64,000 nucleotides of DNA, taken from the NCBI GenBank assembly GCA_025200525.1, contig CM045768.1:47752425-47816424 (forward strand), written 5' to 3'. The notes below the pieces were generated by a model that saw only the letters and a list, made by a program, of their open reading frames with translations, was not told where the DNA came from and searched no databases. The DNA comes from Camellia lanceoleosa. Taxonomy: Eukaryota; Streptophyta; Magnoliopsida; Ericales; Theaceae. Made by a program: the position numbers and the translations under genes. Positions 11,460 through 23,101 of the stretch are shown in pieces; the stretch's first letter is position 1; each line of letters opens with the position of its first letter.

Positions 11460-13440
11460 GTAATGAAAGACAACCTTGACCTAGACAGACAAGGCAACCT
11501 TGATTAGCAACCTCAAAGAAAGCAAAGATATACAACAAACATAGACGAGATGGGGAAAAAACAAAAGCTAAGTCCTAAAGTTTAGGCAAGCTAAAATGCT
11601 TCAGCAATACTATACTCTAGACCTATTAGAAGCAGACAAGTCTAACTGAGAATCAAAAACCCGAGAGCAATCTTGATTAGCACCAAGCATAGCCAAATTA
11701 TCAGCCAAGGAATTAACCTCTGAATGCTGAGTTGAAACAGAAAGAGAAATAGAAAAAGGAGAATGAACCTTCGTAAGTATAAAATGCACCAAGGCAAAGA
11801 ACCCCCATTATGATTTAGGGGGTCGGTAACCATGGCTTTGACAAAAAAAAGTGTTCGAAATTGGAAATGAGCCCAAACAAACAGCAATGTTCAATTTTTT
11901 TTTTCAAGGATGACATATGACAATCCAATTAACCCAAGGTGTTCAAAAAGAAAAATTAAGGATAACAAATAACAATCCACACAGCCAAGGGTGTTTAAAA
12001 TTTTCTTTAGGAGTGACAAATTACAAATCAATATGTAAGTCACATGTATGGAACAAAGAAAATTTCAAAGAAAAAAAAAATTACGGTGTTCAAGTGATCA
12101 CTCTCAACTCTTAGTTGCGGAAAGTGGGGGCGGGGGCCGAGGCAGGAGAGCGAGGGCATATAAAAGTTTCTAGGATTGGAATCACCTATGAGAGCGTGTA
12201 CATATTTTCTATATTAAATATAAAAATATATTCTAACTTTTTTTTTTTTTTTTTTGTAATGTGTTAAAATATAAATAAATATAAGAGATAATGTCAACTA
12301 CAAATATGGTGCCGTCCCTCCACTGTCCCCTCTCCTATCTAGGAGTCTCTCACATTTTTGTACAAGTACGATTAAAGAAGGGATGCATCTGCCAGGTCCG
12401 TGCAGCACTTCTAGTTTCAAAATTAATAGAAAGACAATCTCTTTCATGTATTTTTTACTATACAAAAAGATTATTTGCATACACTTCATGATATGCCATT
12501 CATAGCATAATATTAGCCTAGTTGAAAAACTCTCCACATAAAACATTGGAGGTTCTACATGAACAAACTTCTTTTACTAGCCACAAGTGAGGTTCTCATA
12601 ATGAATCACAACTACCCTTGGATGGGGAGAACCACCCAACCTTGCCAAAGGGCTCTATCTGTGCCACTTCCATTGACAACATCCACTAATTGGGAAAGAT
12701 ATCACAGCTAAAGACCAACTGAATACCGTAGATCATAAGGGCGGCTTGTGTATACGAAAAGAAGATACAGAGAATCCCAACTACGTGAAGATTGAACTCG
12801 AATAGATTGAGAAGGTGGCAAACAAGCGTTATGTCAATATTGATGCCACTTAGATGTGCCACAATCCAAAATCTATAACAATGCCTGTGGTGGTGTGGGT
12901 GGGGGGTTGACCATGCGCTTTGATTGGTAACATAGATTGGGAAGGTGGCAAACAAGCAGGTATGTCAATAAACAAATCATGACCATGCAGTTTGACTGTT
13001 GGTAAAATAAAAATATACTCAAGTAGGACTGAAGCTAACTTTTAAAACAAATATATATGATACAAGATGAGGAAGGGAATTTCAGTGCAAAAATCTCCAG
13101 GCAAATGCTGGTTCTCAATAAGCACTGAAGAAGAGAGGGGAAAAAAAAAAAATATATATATATATAAGAGAGAGAGAGAGAGAGAGAAATGCTGATTCTC
13201 AAACTTACCGAGATAAAATCAAATGCTTTGGTCTCCTCTTTCTTTGAACTATTCATCACAGAACTGGGAGTTCGGGTCAGACTATTTGGATTGAAAATAT
13301 CAGGAAGAGGTGAAGAATATACTCCTTTAGTTCCAAAGAAAGATGATCGACACCAAGGTTTTGAGATTGCAGATTTCCCACCTGTGAACATAGGCATGGA
13401 TATGGCCTTGCATATCAAATACTAGCAGTTGGTGCAAACA
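11460..13440. other. Inner CACTA interior, unidentified exon-like stretches
   Basis: Mixed-composition DNA between the RPL5 and TOP3B fragments. 12120-12175 is unusually G-rich and is followed by CATATAAAAG, a possible TATA element. 12660-12960 has a repeated phrase (AAGGTGGCAAACAAGC at about 12810 and 12940). 13191-13425 has open frames on both strands with coding-like composition (plus-strand GLKISGRGEEYTPLVPKK). I recognise no family. These may be further captured fragments, but nothing proves it. A (TA)n/(GA)n microsatellite sits at 13153-13188. Confidence 0.35.
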
Positions 13441-15245
13441 CAGCATTTGCAAGTGTAGGTCTAATTTTTTGGTGGTTTTCGCTAGTTTAATAAACGATGA
13501 TAAAAATGGGCTGAATTTGAAAACGGTTTAGAGCAATAATTTGATATGGAATTTGTAGTTAACAATTATAGCGGTATTTTTGGAAAATCAAAAAGGCATG
13601 AATTTTTTTTTCTTTCTGAGTTGTGTGCTTTTAATATAGAATAGATGTGTCCCCTAGTTACCTGATCATACCTCCTCAAAGTAATTTAAAAAAAACTGAT
13701 AGCAAATAACAACACACACCTCATCCTTGAGCTCCCTATTGTTGTTGCCATGCTCTGGAGTCCTCAAGGCAGGATTTTCCTTATCCTTACATGGCAATCC
13801 ATCTTTATCTTCAATTTAACAATAAACAAAATTAAAATTAAAATAAAAATAAATACTAGTTAGAATTCAGGAAATAAATGACTATTTCGTATACATATAA
13901 TATAACATATAAACACATAAAAATAAAAAATTTCTCCCCAAATGGTGAAATAAAGAACAGAAATTCAAAAACAAACAAAAAAAAAAAACGATAAAATTAA
14001 GAAATTCTAGGCACAAACAAGAAAAAAGAAATTGGCCACAAACAAAATTCTAAATACCCTCTTACAAGAAATTGGCCTAGACAACATAAGAACGATAAAA
14101 TTATAACAGATATATTCATGTGCATTTTGTACGATTCATCCTCAGTGAAATAACCATAATAAATATTGCACGATAAAATTGGCCATTCTTTTTTCTTTCA
14201 TCACAGATCTAATAACAAGTGGGTCAACGCAATCAATTGCATTCTAAAAGGTTTGACACTATCAAATGGCATATGAGCTCATCCTTAGACCATCACCTCA
14301 GCCGTCAGGAAGATGGACAATACTATTACTAGCAGTTTAGCCATTAGGTTTATACACTACTGAATGAAGTCTATCTCAAATTCTAGTATATCCAAAGCAT
14401 TGAAACCAAAAATATTTATGACTCTGAATAGATTGTGTTTTTAGAACTTTCATGTTGCTATTAATGTCTCCTATTGTGACTAGGGTTTCTTCTTATTTAT
14501 TTAGAGACAATTTAGTATAATAAATAAGACGAAGAGTAATGCAATATTTTCTCTTTTTTCTCTCTACTGTATTTACTTACAATGACATGTATGTATCGGG
14601 CATTTTTATAAATGTTAGTTAAATCTATCAAACACCTTCACTTGGCCAAGACATACATCCTCAAACAATGCCAACTTTAAGAAGTAACATTTGAAGAGAC
14701 AAGGTTCTTTAAGTACAGATAATTGATTGGACAAAGTCTAGAAATTATCAACTGAATGTTCTTGGCAAAGGAACATCTAATTTATTGGTCAAACACTTTC
14801 TAGCTGTCTTAAAGAGATCAGACAAAATGAATTAGCAGCAGTGTTACAATCTCAATAAAACAGACAGGGCACCGGATGTCATTGTCTGCAAATTTTCCAT
14901 TGACCTTTCCAAAGGTGAAGCATCGAGGAGAACACTCTGAATCTTCATGGTAACCACTATAAGGGCAATGATCCAAACCTTCATAAGTTTTAGATACAAA
15001 TTAAAATTTTCCTTTCAACACCCCTCCCCCAAGAGAGAGAGAAAACCAAACCAAAGAAGAAAAAATTGTGCAAGGAAGTCGAACTATTGTCCAAGACCAA
15101 GAATTGTTATTATATTAACCCAGATAGCTGTGGATGCTTTAAACTTCAAATATATAGTTTTGGACATGCAATCAAAACAAAACATTCAAGTCATAGTTCT
15201 AATTTTTTTTTTAAGAATTGTTTAAATAAAAAGTTAATTAATAAG
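13441..15245. other. Inner CACTA interior without recognisable genes
   Basis: AT-rich sequence with scattered A-rich tracts and no recognisable protein or repeat. Frames at 14947-15284 are short and overlap one another. It may include introns or flanks of the captured topoisomerase gene, which lies immediately to the right on the minus strand. Confidence 0.35.
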
Positions 15246-15716
15246 GATCCAAGTCATCAGATATTATCACCGCTAACAAAGTAATCGAACTTCCCTTAAA
15301 TTGTTGTATTACATGTCGCACAACAAGAGAATGATCTGCTTGGCCCTTTGCAACAAGAGTAACTGTTGCTCAATAAAACTCGAATGTCGTGCAAACAGAG
15401 ATCCGATCGATACATTGATAGCCTCTTATTAGGTCGATACCTAAAGTTGGAGCCAACCTTCTTCCAAATTTTGTACCTGAAGTATGAAGGCAGGGTAAAT
15501 ACTAAAATCTTGGGCACCCACTAGAAAAACTAAAACCCACAAATATGCAATCAAAATTCCCCAAAAGGATATATGTTGCTTACAAACCTGAACATAGTTC
15601 CTTTCACAGATATTGTTGATATGTACAGGGATTGATGCATCCGTGCCTATTCCATTCTTCTCCATTAGAGAGATGAGCTCACTCTCAGTAAGATAATTCG
15701 GGGCCACAGTCTCCCC
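15246..15716 (-). pseudogene. TOP3B: Captured fragment of DNA topoisomerase 3-beta
   Basis: Minus strand, two exons with an intron between them. Exon 15588-15716 reads [20 protein letters not shown] then [17 protein letters not shown], the strongly conserved type IA topoisomerase III-beta segment just after the catalytic-tyrosine region. It is bounded by CAG and GT splice signals. Exon 15246-15480 continues with [17 protein letters not shown] and then, in shifted frames, VTLVAKGQADHSLVV and KFDYFV, matching the downstream part of the same protein; at least two frameshifts and stop codons break it. The catalytic tyrosine is not included. The kept intron shows DNA-level capture. It is non-functional, inside the inner CACTA element. 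Confidence 0.87.
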
Positions 15717-15720
15717 CTGA

Positions 15721-17550
15721 AAAGAATAGAAACACATAAAGAACAGAAATTCAAAAACAAACAAAAAAAAAGAAGTTAATAATAGAAAAAAACAGCCACA
15801 AACAGGGCATAACAGGGCACAAACACAACACATGTAAATCTGATTTTTTCTACACAAATATTCAACTTGATGTAAGCAATTTCTACCCAAAAACAGATAA
15901 TAAAAACAGCAACAAAGAGGCTTATCTAGGCACTGAAAATATAAATTTTATTCACTAAAATATTAGCTTTACACATGACTTTGTCAGAGAGCTTATTTCC
16001 AGCAAGAAAGAGTTGTTGCAAATTTGCCGAGAGCTTATTTCTGCAAGAAAATCACATCGCTATGAACAAATTCAAGAGGACAGACTTTCGATCCGCTATG
16101 AAAATCTATCTACACTTTGTTTTGGTCAAGAATAGGAAGCCTTGTAATATAAACTTAGAGATCACAAGCACAAAATAACTCAAGTAAATTCATGAGGAAG
16201 CAATCACTCAAGCTCAACATCATAGCATCACAGATTGAATTTCACGATTTGACAACTATAAATTCATATTCATATTCAAATTCAAATCAAATGAATACAT
16301 GGATTCAAATTCAAATCTCTCACAACAAATTTATAATTAAATATGAACTTCAAGATCAGAGAGAGAATTTACCGCTTGAAATCACAAGGGGCAAACCCTA
16401 GGAGGAGATTCAAGATTGTAAACCCTAGGAGGAGATAAATCAACGGAATGAAGAGCTTGAGAGAGAGAGAGAGAGAGAGGGCGAGAGAGAATACGAAACT
16501 AAGATTGAATCGAAATCGATGCAGATGGCTCACCTTAGTAGACGATGCAAATGGCAGTGGCGGTGGAGCTTCGAAATCGAGAGAGAGAACTTCGAAATCG
16601 AAATCATCGAGCTACGTATTTGATTTATGAGAAGGGGGCAAGGTATTGATTTATTAGAAGGAAGCTTCTCTATGAAATCGATATCACCGAGCTGAAGCGA
16701 AGAGAGTAAGCGAGAGATCTGAGGGAGCCCAGCAGAGAATGAGGGTTTCAAGAGAGAGGGAGAGAGTGCATGAGAGATTGTAACACATTTGGGGGCATTA
16801 ATAAATGCCTTCTATTAGCTAAACGGTAATGTTTGAATTAATCCAAAATGAGACACTATAGAACATCGTTAAATATTATAAAAAGTGGTGTTTAAAAAAA
16901 CGTCGTTAAAATAAGCATTTTCTGTGGTGATTCGATCGGTTGAGAGAGTTTAGGGTTTAGAGAGGGCTGAGAGAGAGAGAGAGAGACTCCCAAAGAGTAA
17001 GTGAGTGAGTAACGGGGTAATGTTATGAGTAAGTTTTTAAATATTTTAAATAATTTTTTTTTTACTTTTTTACTTCAAATAATATACATATACTTAAAAG
17101 AAAATTATTTTTTAATTTTTTTAAAAAATCACTAAATTCAAAATATATATATATATAATTTAATACATTTCATATATATTATATTATATTTTATTTTAAT
17201 TTTTAATTATATTCAGATTAGGCACATCTAAAAAGTAAAAAATAAATAAATTATTAAAAGAAGGAAAAATTTCAAATCAAGGTAATTTTAAAAAAAATAT
17301 TTACAAATTAATGAGAAACCATATAAATATTAATTATTAAAATTATAAAGTTTTTCATGAATATGTAATTTTTTTCTCAAAATCTCACTGGGTGCAATTA
17401 TCCCTTAATAGAGACACTAAATTATAAAATAACGTTTTTTACGTTGTCCTCAATTAGGAAAATGTAAGGTGAGAAGCTTGGTTGGAAATTGTTAGGTTTT
17501 TTAAATCAAAAAAAAAAAAAAATTGAATTGAAATTTTTTTTAATAAAAAT
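15721..17550. other. Inner CACTA interior: GA-rich region and AT-rich arm
   Basis: 15720-16430 continues leftover host-like sequence without an identifiable frame. 16440-16780 is GC-richer with repeated GAAATCGA phrases and a (GA)n microsatellite at 16458-16492; another GA tract lies at 16974-16987. This composition resembles the 5' end of a plant gene read on the minus strand and may be a captured promoter/leader, but I cannot identify it. 17030-17550 is AT-rich filler. Confidence 0.3.
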
Positions 17551-17554
17551 TTTC

Positions 17555-18036
17555 ACGACATGCTAATGCATGTCGTATAAAGTTATAATATTTTACGACA
17601 TGAAATGTATGTCGTCTTAAGTACAAATATTTTATAACATATTTTTATATGCCGTGAAAATATACATTTTTTACGGCATGCTTTTGCATGCCATAAAAAA
17701 TTTTTGAATTGAATTTTTTTTTTTTGCAAAAGTTTTCACGGCATATTAATGCATGCCGTGTAAAGTTATAATATTTTATAACATGAAATGTATGTCGTCT
17801 TAAGTGCAAATATTTTATTTATTATATTTTTGTAAGTCGTAAAAACATACATTTTTTACGGCATACTTTTGCATGCTATAAATATATGAATCAACGACTT
17901 ACATGGCATGTATGCTGTTATTGACAAAACATTAACGGCTTGCAAAAAAAAAAATGCCGTAGAATGTACTAACTACGACATGCATTTAATGCATGTCGTA
18001 AACATGATGCCGTGAATAGTTAGTTTTGTTGTAGTG
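17555..18036. repeat. Right subterminal repeats of the inner CACTA
   Basis: Repeated CACGGCATATTAATGCATGC / ATGCATGTCGTA motifs in direct and inverted orientation, mirroring those at 10168-10670. Two diverged blocks of about 165 bp (starting near 17555 and 17737; both contain AATGCATG and GTAAAGTTATAATATTTTA-like phrases) form a short tandem. The last bases are the terminal inverted repeat. Confidence 0.75.
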
Positions 18037-19163
18037 TATATATATGTATATTCTGCCATTAGTGATAGTGATATATGGTATTCTTGCAATTTTTTGGTAT
18101 CTTATGTTATCCGTGTTGCTTTATCATCAAAGATCACCTTAACTCTTTGAAGTTTTGATTTGTTAGATGCATTTCTACTAAATTGGTTTATAAAATAAAA
18201 TTATTTATATATGAGTTTAGATGTAATTGATAATATATTAATATTTTCTTTGTTTATTTTCTTTGCAGATTAGTTTTTGATGACGTTGGAAGTATATTTG
18301 CAAATGAAGATCAACTGTTGAATTTTGTTTCCTGAACTGATACTTAGTTGTAGTTGCAAATCAAGATCGAGTATTGATTTTTTTTGTGGATTCCACGTTA
18401 GTTCATTTTGAGATTTGTTTTAATGGTTTTTTTGTTATACTTAATGGTTTATATTATTAAAGTTGTTTGATGGATATATTTTGATTTATAATATAAATTG
18501 TTTATTGAATTTTTTTGTGGAGTGATATATAATAGCTAGTGGATTTCTTAGTACAATTAAAAGGCTATTGGGATATGAGCAGGGATAGTTGTGAAATAAT
18601 AATTGAAATTGAAATATAAAATATGGAACAGGTTTAGTGACGAATTTGTTTCATCATTTGTACTTGTTATTATGACAAAGTGATTATTCGTCATTAATAA
18701 ACATTTTTTGTGACAAAATTTATTGCAACGCATATACGGAAGTTTTCATTATTTTGTTGTTTGGTGACAAAATATATTTCGTCACATATATAAATATATT
18801 TGCGACAAAATATATTTTGTCACCCATGTATGACTTTTGGAGACGAAAAATTTTGTGACTTTTACATCTTACCGTGACGAAATTATTTCCTCATCAATAA
18901 TCAACATTTGTGACAAATTTATTCGTCAACTAAAATTATAAATATGGTATTGAATAATTATTTGATGACGAAAATGAGAATTTTTGGTGACAAAATCTTA
19001 TTTTATTGGTGACAAAAAATTTCGTCACGGTGGTTTTTAGTAACAAACATTCAATGACAAAACTGGTGACGAAAATATTTCATCACAAATATCTATAGTG
19101 ACAAAATTAACTCTTTCGAGACAAAAAAAAATTTCGTCATTCAAGACCCAACTTGTGGTAGTG
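18037..19163. other. Right arm of the outer CACTA element
   Basis: Continuation of the outer transposon after the nested insertion. 18040-18640 is AT-rich; TTTCTTTGCAG at about 18270 followed by a GC-richer stretch resembles a splice acceptor and last exon, but its short frame has no recognisable domain. 18640-19150 is packed with GTGACGAAAAT / TTTTGTCAC motifs in both orientations, the subterminal repeats of this element, ending in the terminal repeat at 19163. Confidence 0.55.
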
Positions 19164-21246
19164 CATCTTGATAGTGACAAAATTAAAAGTAGAAATAAAA
19201 GTGAAATTGTGGTGAAAGTACACTAGAGCGAGTTTTAATAAAATACAAAGGTATTAATTGGGTTAAAAAAATGTCAAAGTATAGCTCACTCCCCAATTTT
19301 TTTCAGATTCATTCCTAATAAATGGATGGAAGAACGATACTGAAAATTGACTTAAAATACAAGGATTGATTGTCAGAATTTAGAGGGGGTTGCAGGGGAA
19401 TGGCAATTGCCTTAAATCCCCTGATTATTAATACTTCTACTATGTACAAAGTTGTTTTTAGAAAATTTGTTAATGAATAAATGATTGGTATATCATGCAA
19501 AAATATATGCTTAATTAACCGATTACCGATTTTTCCATGATTTCTTAAATATAATTATCTTGTCTTTTCCAAAAGTGAATTGTTGTTGATTGATCTTGTC
19601 GCGATATTGGAAATACGTTAGTCGTTAAGTTACTAATTAAGAAGTTAGTTGCGCCATAATCAGGAAGTGTGGACATACTTATGCGGATTACATGTCACAG
19701 TTACAATAATGGTGGGAAAGTTAATATTACCTATCGACATTCTGAGATGGATGTAGATTCATTGGACAAGAGTAGTTATTTCAATCCTGTATTGTCCTTA
19801 ATCAATACACATATTAGTCATTAAATCACTAACGAAGAAGTTACTCGCTTCATGATCATTCATTTATTTTAGTTAAACCCAAGCGAAACCATGTGTGCAT
19901 GCCTTGAGTTTCTTTCAAAACAGAAGGGCTTCCCCTCGTTGACTAGAGAGTCTTATTTAGTACTTTTCAATTGGGTTTGTCTTAGAGATTCAAACCATTT
20001 AAATTTTAATTTTTTTAATAAATTATTTATACAAAAAATTAAGTTAATAGGAGGATATCAATAACCAAATAATTTTTTAAAAGAAAGAAAAAAGTGAATG
20101 GTAAATATGATATAAAAAATAAATCATTTTTTTATTTATTTAAACAAAGATGATCGAAACATGTGATAACCAATATTCAATTAACTTGACTTTTTATATA
20201 AATAAACAAATATTAAAATTTAAATTATTGAAACTGACCTAAAATGGGCTGCAGTGTGTTAAATTAATCCATCTAGTCCAAGGAAAAGCCCATCTGCTTT
20301 TTGTTAGCATTTGTGCCTTCAAAAATCAATTTATTGACTTTATTAATTGGTTATATAAATTGCTTGACATTTTATATTTTGCATTTTGTATGTTATTATG
20401 GATAATGTTATATTTAATGTTATATATGATGTGAACATAAGGTCCCTTGGGTAACATTGTAGAAAAACATGCTAATGGTTCATGAACCAAAAGCTGGGAG
20501 TTATGATTTTTCAGTGCCTACCGAATTAATGTTCTAGGCTATGTGTGTTGATTAGGCGTCACACTACTATGACCTACACCTGTTTTGCTGCTATATGATA
20601 GAATGATTAACTCCATCATTGAGGTAGTGACCTTAGGCAAATAGGTGGGTGTTATGCAATAAGTACATGCACTGAACATGATCGGTTTTAAGAACACCTA
20701 TGGAATGATCACTGTCGGTTTAAAAGGTAGTTCTATTACAATACACTTATTTTCCTTTGACCTGAAAGGCTTGTATAAATTAATTAACTATTCATTTAAA
20801 TTTGACATTGTCAATCAGTGACGCCGAACCAAAGGCTATACACGGACATGTTGGGTTATGTGAGTGGTAATTGATTTATATAGGTGCTTAACATGGAATC
20901 CATCATTCTTAAAGTGAGAAAGTATATTCAAGTAGTTTTTCCTATTAATGTTGGACCAAAAGAAAACCGGCCGGTTACTTTTTCGTAAAAATATTATATA
21001 TATATATATAATTATAAAAATACTAATTTTGGAAAATGCTTTTAAGGTCCAATTAGAAGAAGGAAAAATTTAGAATTCGGTTACATGAGTTAGAGCTTTT
21101 GATAGTGATAAATTTGTTCATACCTAATAGCTCATGTGGAATATAGTTTGGTGGAAGGAAATTTGTGATTAATTGTAAGAAAGGGCCTCACTTGTAATTC
21201 TCTACTTTTAGGGGTTTAATTGTAATGTGTTGATGGACATTATTAC
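19164..21246. other. Intergenic spacer, probably old repeat remnants
   Basis: No gene. About 20400-21170 is less AT-rich than its surroundings, and with the sequence after 32898 it forms one continuous locus into which the Tat retrotransposon was inserted (ATTAC target site). That composition hints at an older decayed element, but no terminal repeat or domain could be found. A TA-repeat lies near 20996-21010. Confidence 0.4.
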
Positions 21247-21990
21247 TGTACGGGAAAGAAATATATCTTCTCGTATAATCCTGTTGATCAAGTCTGCGTT
21301 CCTCCGTACGACGTCGCTTGGTCACCTGAAAACACAAAGCGAAAGTGGCCTTTGAAACCTCTCCGATGCCTAAGTCAGAAAGCAAGACAAGTAGGCAAAA
21401 GCTCAATGTAATCAGGGAGCAAAAGTTGCATTACCTCTCCTTAGGTGATTTGGGTGAGCTTTTATAGGTTCCGCGTGGCACAATCCAAGTAGGACTCTTA
21501 CTCTTCCATGTAGAGTCCTCCCAGGATTCATACTCCTAGAAGATAAGGCTTATCCTCCAACACCCTCCCTCACTGCTTAAACCAAGTGAGATGGTTTTCT
21601 TTATGGCCGAACTACTTCAAGACCGAAATAACATTGCCTTGCCAGACTAACAAATCTAGACCGATCTAACTGTTACCTCGGTCTTCCTTTCATTTCTTCT
21701 ACCTCGGCTTCACAAGCACGACCGAGCTATCCATAGAAGAACTAAGCCGAGCTAACCTTTAATCAAGCCTTAGAACGGAATACACACCTCGGCTCTGAAC
21801 AGCGCGACCGAGCTACACCTCCTATGACGGAGACCGAACTAAACAAACTTACTTCATTCGGCGACAAAACCTTACTCTGGACCGGTCTACCATTTGATCG
21901 TGGCCCGGCTTCTAAGCCTCTTTACTTCGGTCCATAGAACGGCCCATAACCCTAGCTCGGCCCAATTTATAAATATAAATTACCCTCTCA
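21247..21990 (-). repeat. 3' LTR of the Tat element
   Basis: 744 bp, TGTACGGGAA...CCCTCTCA, nearly identical to 32139-32893. The inner flank, read on the minus strand, is GGAATTAAGGGGCAAT, a purine-rich tract fitting a polypurine primer site. A small complex indel near 21335 distinguishes it from the other LTR. Confidence 0.95.
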
Positions 21991-22159
21991 ATTGCCCCTT
22001 AATTCCATCTGCAAAGCATGATAGGGATTACCTGTCTTCCAGCCGAGCTAAAACTCTTTAGCTATTCCAGCCGAGCTGAGACCTTTTAGCTTTTACGACC
22101 GAGCTAAGTCCACACCGGGCTATACCTGTCTGGCCCAAACGTCTCTTCAGTTGCAGAAA

Positions 22160-23101
22160 CTGAATCGATTGTCCTTCCAATGACACGTGGCACACTGGTA
22201 TTGGCTATTCACAGCTGTAACGCCGTCTTCGTGTTTCACAATTTTTGAACAGTCCCGCCATTTTTGCCCTTTACACAAAACAAACCTCTCTATTTTCGAT
22301 TTCACTTTTCACTATTCACTCTCTCCCCTCTCTTTTCTTGCTCCATTGCTGCTCTTCACTCCCTGCAACTTCGAGCTCGTGTTCTCCACCGCCTTGCTTC
22401 CTTCTCTAGCTCCTTCTCTCTTCCAGGTAAGCACACGAATCCGTTTTTTGCTTCCTCTGCTTTTGCAAAACACTTTGTTGTCAATTTTTTCTACTTGTTC
22501 TTGTACTTTCTGAAAACTCTGTAGAACCTTATGAATCTTCAAATAATAGCTAGTAGAATGCATATTTGATCAAAAAAACATATTCAACCGAACTAGGAAA
22601 CTGTTTTTGCTGTATGAAGACTTAGGTAGACTGGAACCGAACTAATACTTGTACACATTTCAGTAGTTTTAATAGGTCTCCATCTGATCCACCTTAGCCG
22701 AGATGAAAACGCAGCAAACTAGAAATTCTGGCCCTCGACTGAGCTAAGCCTTGTGGGGCTAGGCCAACTTTCTCAGTTCCTAAACCGAACTGGAAAAGCT
22801 GCCCCTCAATGCCCAGCCGGAGTACAAACCCATAGGTAGAACCGAGATAACCTGACGTCTTGACGGGCTGAGATAAGAGGCACTTCGCTGAAACCGAGAT
22901 AGATCCTTGTAGCACCCTGTGTAGCCGAAATAGGACTTGTCTTTTCTCCCTCTGTTTTTTGTAGCACGGTCAATGATCTGTGCTTAACACCTTGTTTTTC
23001 CACTTTGCAGACTTAGGTTGCCCAGACACGTCTGCGCGCTAAACCGAGCTTCTGAGAACATCCTTTCGGCCGAAATAAATTATTTATAACTTATAGAATA
23101 A
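22160..23101 (+). promoter_or_regulatory. Likely promoter and spliced 5' leader of the antisense accessory ORF
   Basis: Upstream of the plus-strand ORF. A G-box (ACACGTGGC) sits at about 22182, followed by a pyrimidine-rich leader (22290-22426). CTTCCAG|GTAAGC at 22426/22427 is a strong splice donor, and TTTGCAG|ACTTAG at 23010/23011 a matching acceptor, giving a leader intron of about 584 bp before the ATG at 23102. The short frames at 22187-22524 lie in this leader and are probably not translated. This suggests transcription of the accessory ORF from its own promoter, opposite to gag-pol; there is no expression evidence. Confidence 0.45.

Larger units (their letters stand above)
10168..18036. 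mobile_element. Inner (nested) CACTA transposon carrying host gene fragments
   Basis: A 7,869-bp element. It starts CACTACAACAAAATTGACT at 10168 and ends AGTTAGTTTTGTTGTAGTG at 18036; the outer 14 bases of the two ends match as inverted repeats, followed by partial similarity into the first ACGGC motif. It is flanked by a 3-bp duplication, TAT at 10165-10167 and 18037-18039. Both ends carry clusters of ACGGCATGC / GCATGCCGT in both orientations, the subterminal repeats typical of CACTA elements. No transposase is visible. The interior instead holds degraded pieces of RPL5 and topoisomerase 3-beta, listed separately, and other unidentified exon-like stretches. It is therefore non-autonomous and fits the gene-capturing 'Pack-CACTA' type. 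Confidence 0.88.
7183..19163. mobile_element. Outer CACTA (En/Spm-type) transposon, non-autonomous
   Basis: An 11,981-bp interval. It begins CACTACAATAAAAG at 7183 and ends TTGTGGTAGTG at 19163, whose reverse complement starts CACTACCACAA. It is flanked by a perfect 3-bp duplication, CAT at 7180-7182 and 19164-19166, the length CACTA transposases create. Both arms carry many subterminal copies of a GTGACGAAA/TTTCGTCAC motif in both orientations (7197-8290 and about 18640-19150), as expected of binding-site clusters in this superfamily. No transposase frame is visible, so it is non-autonomous. Subtracting the nested element at 10168-18036 leaves about 4.1 kb. The terminal repeats beyond the first few bases are diverged. 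Confidence 0.78.

Noticed and set aside
7183..19163. Transposase (TNPA/TNPD or tnp2-like) inside either CACTA element
   Set aside because: No long frame or recognisable transposase motif was found on either strand.
22312..23003. Minus-strand frames near the 3' end of the Tat element
   Set aside because: No gag, pol or other motif; the region is better explained as the leader and intron of the plus-strand accessory ORF.
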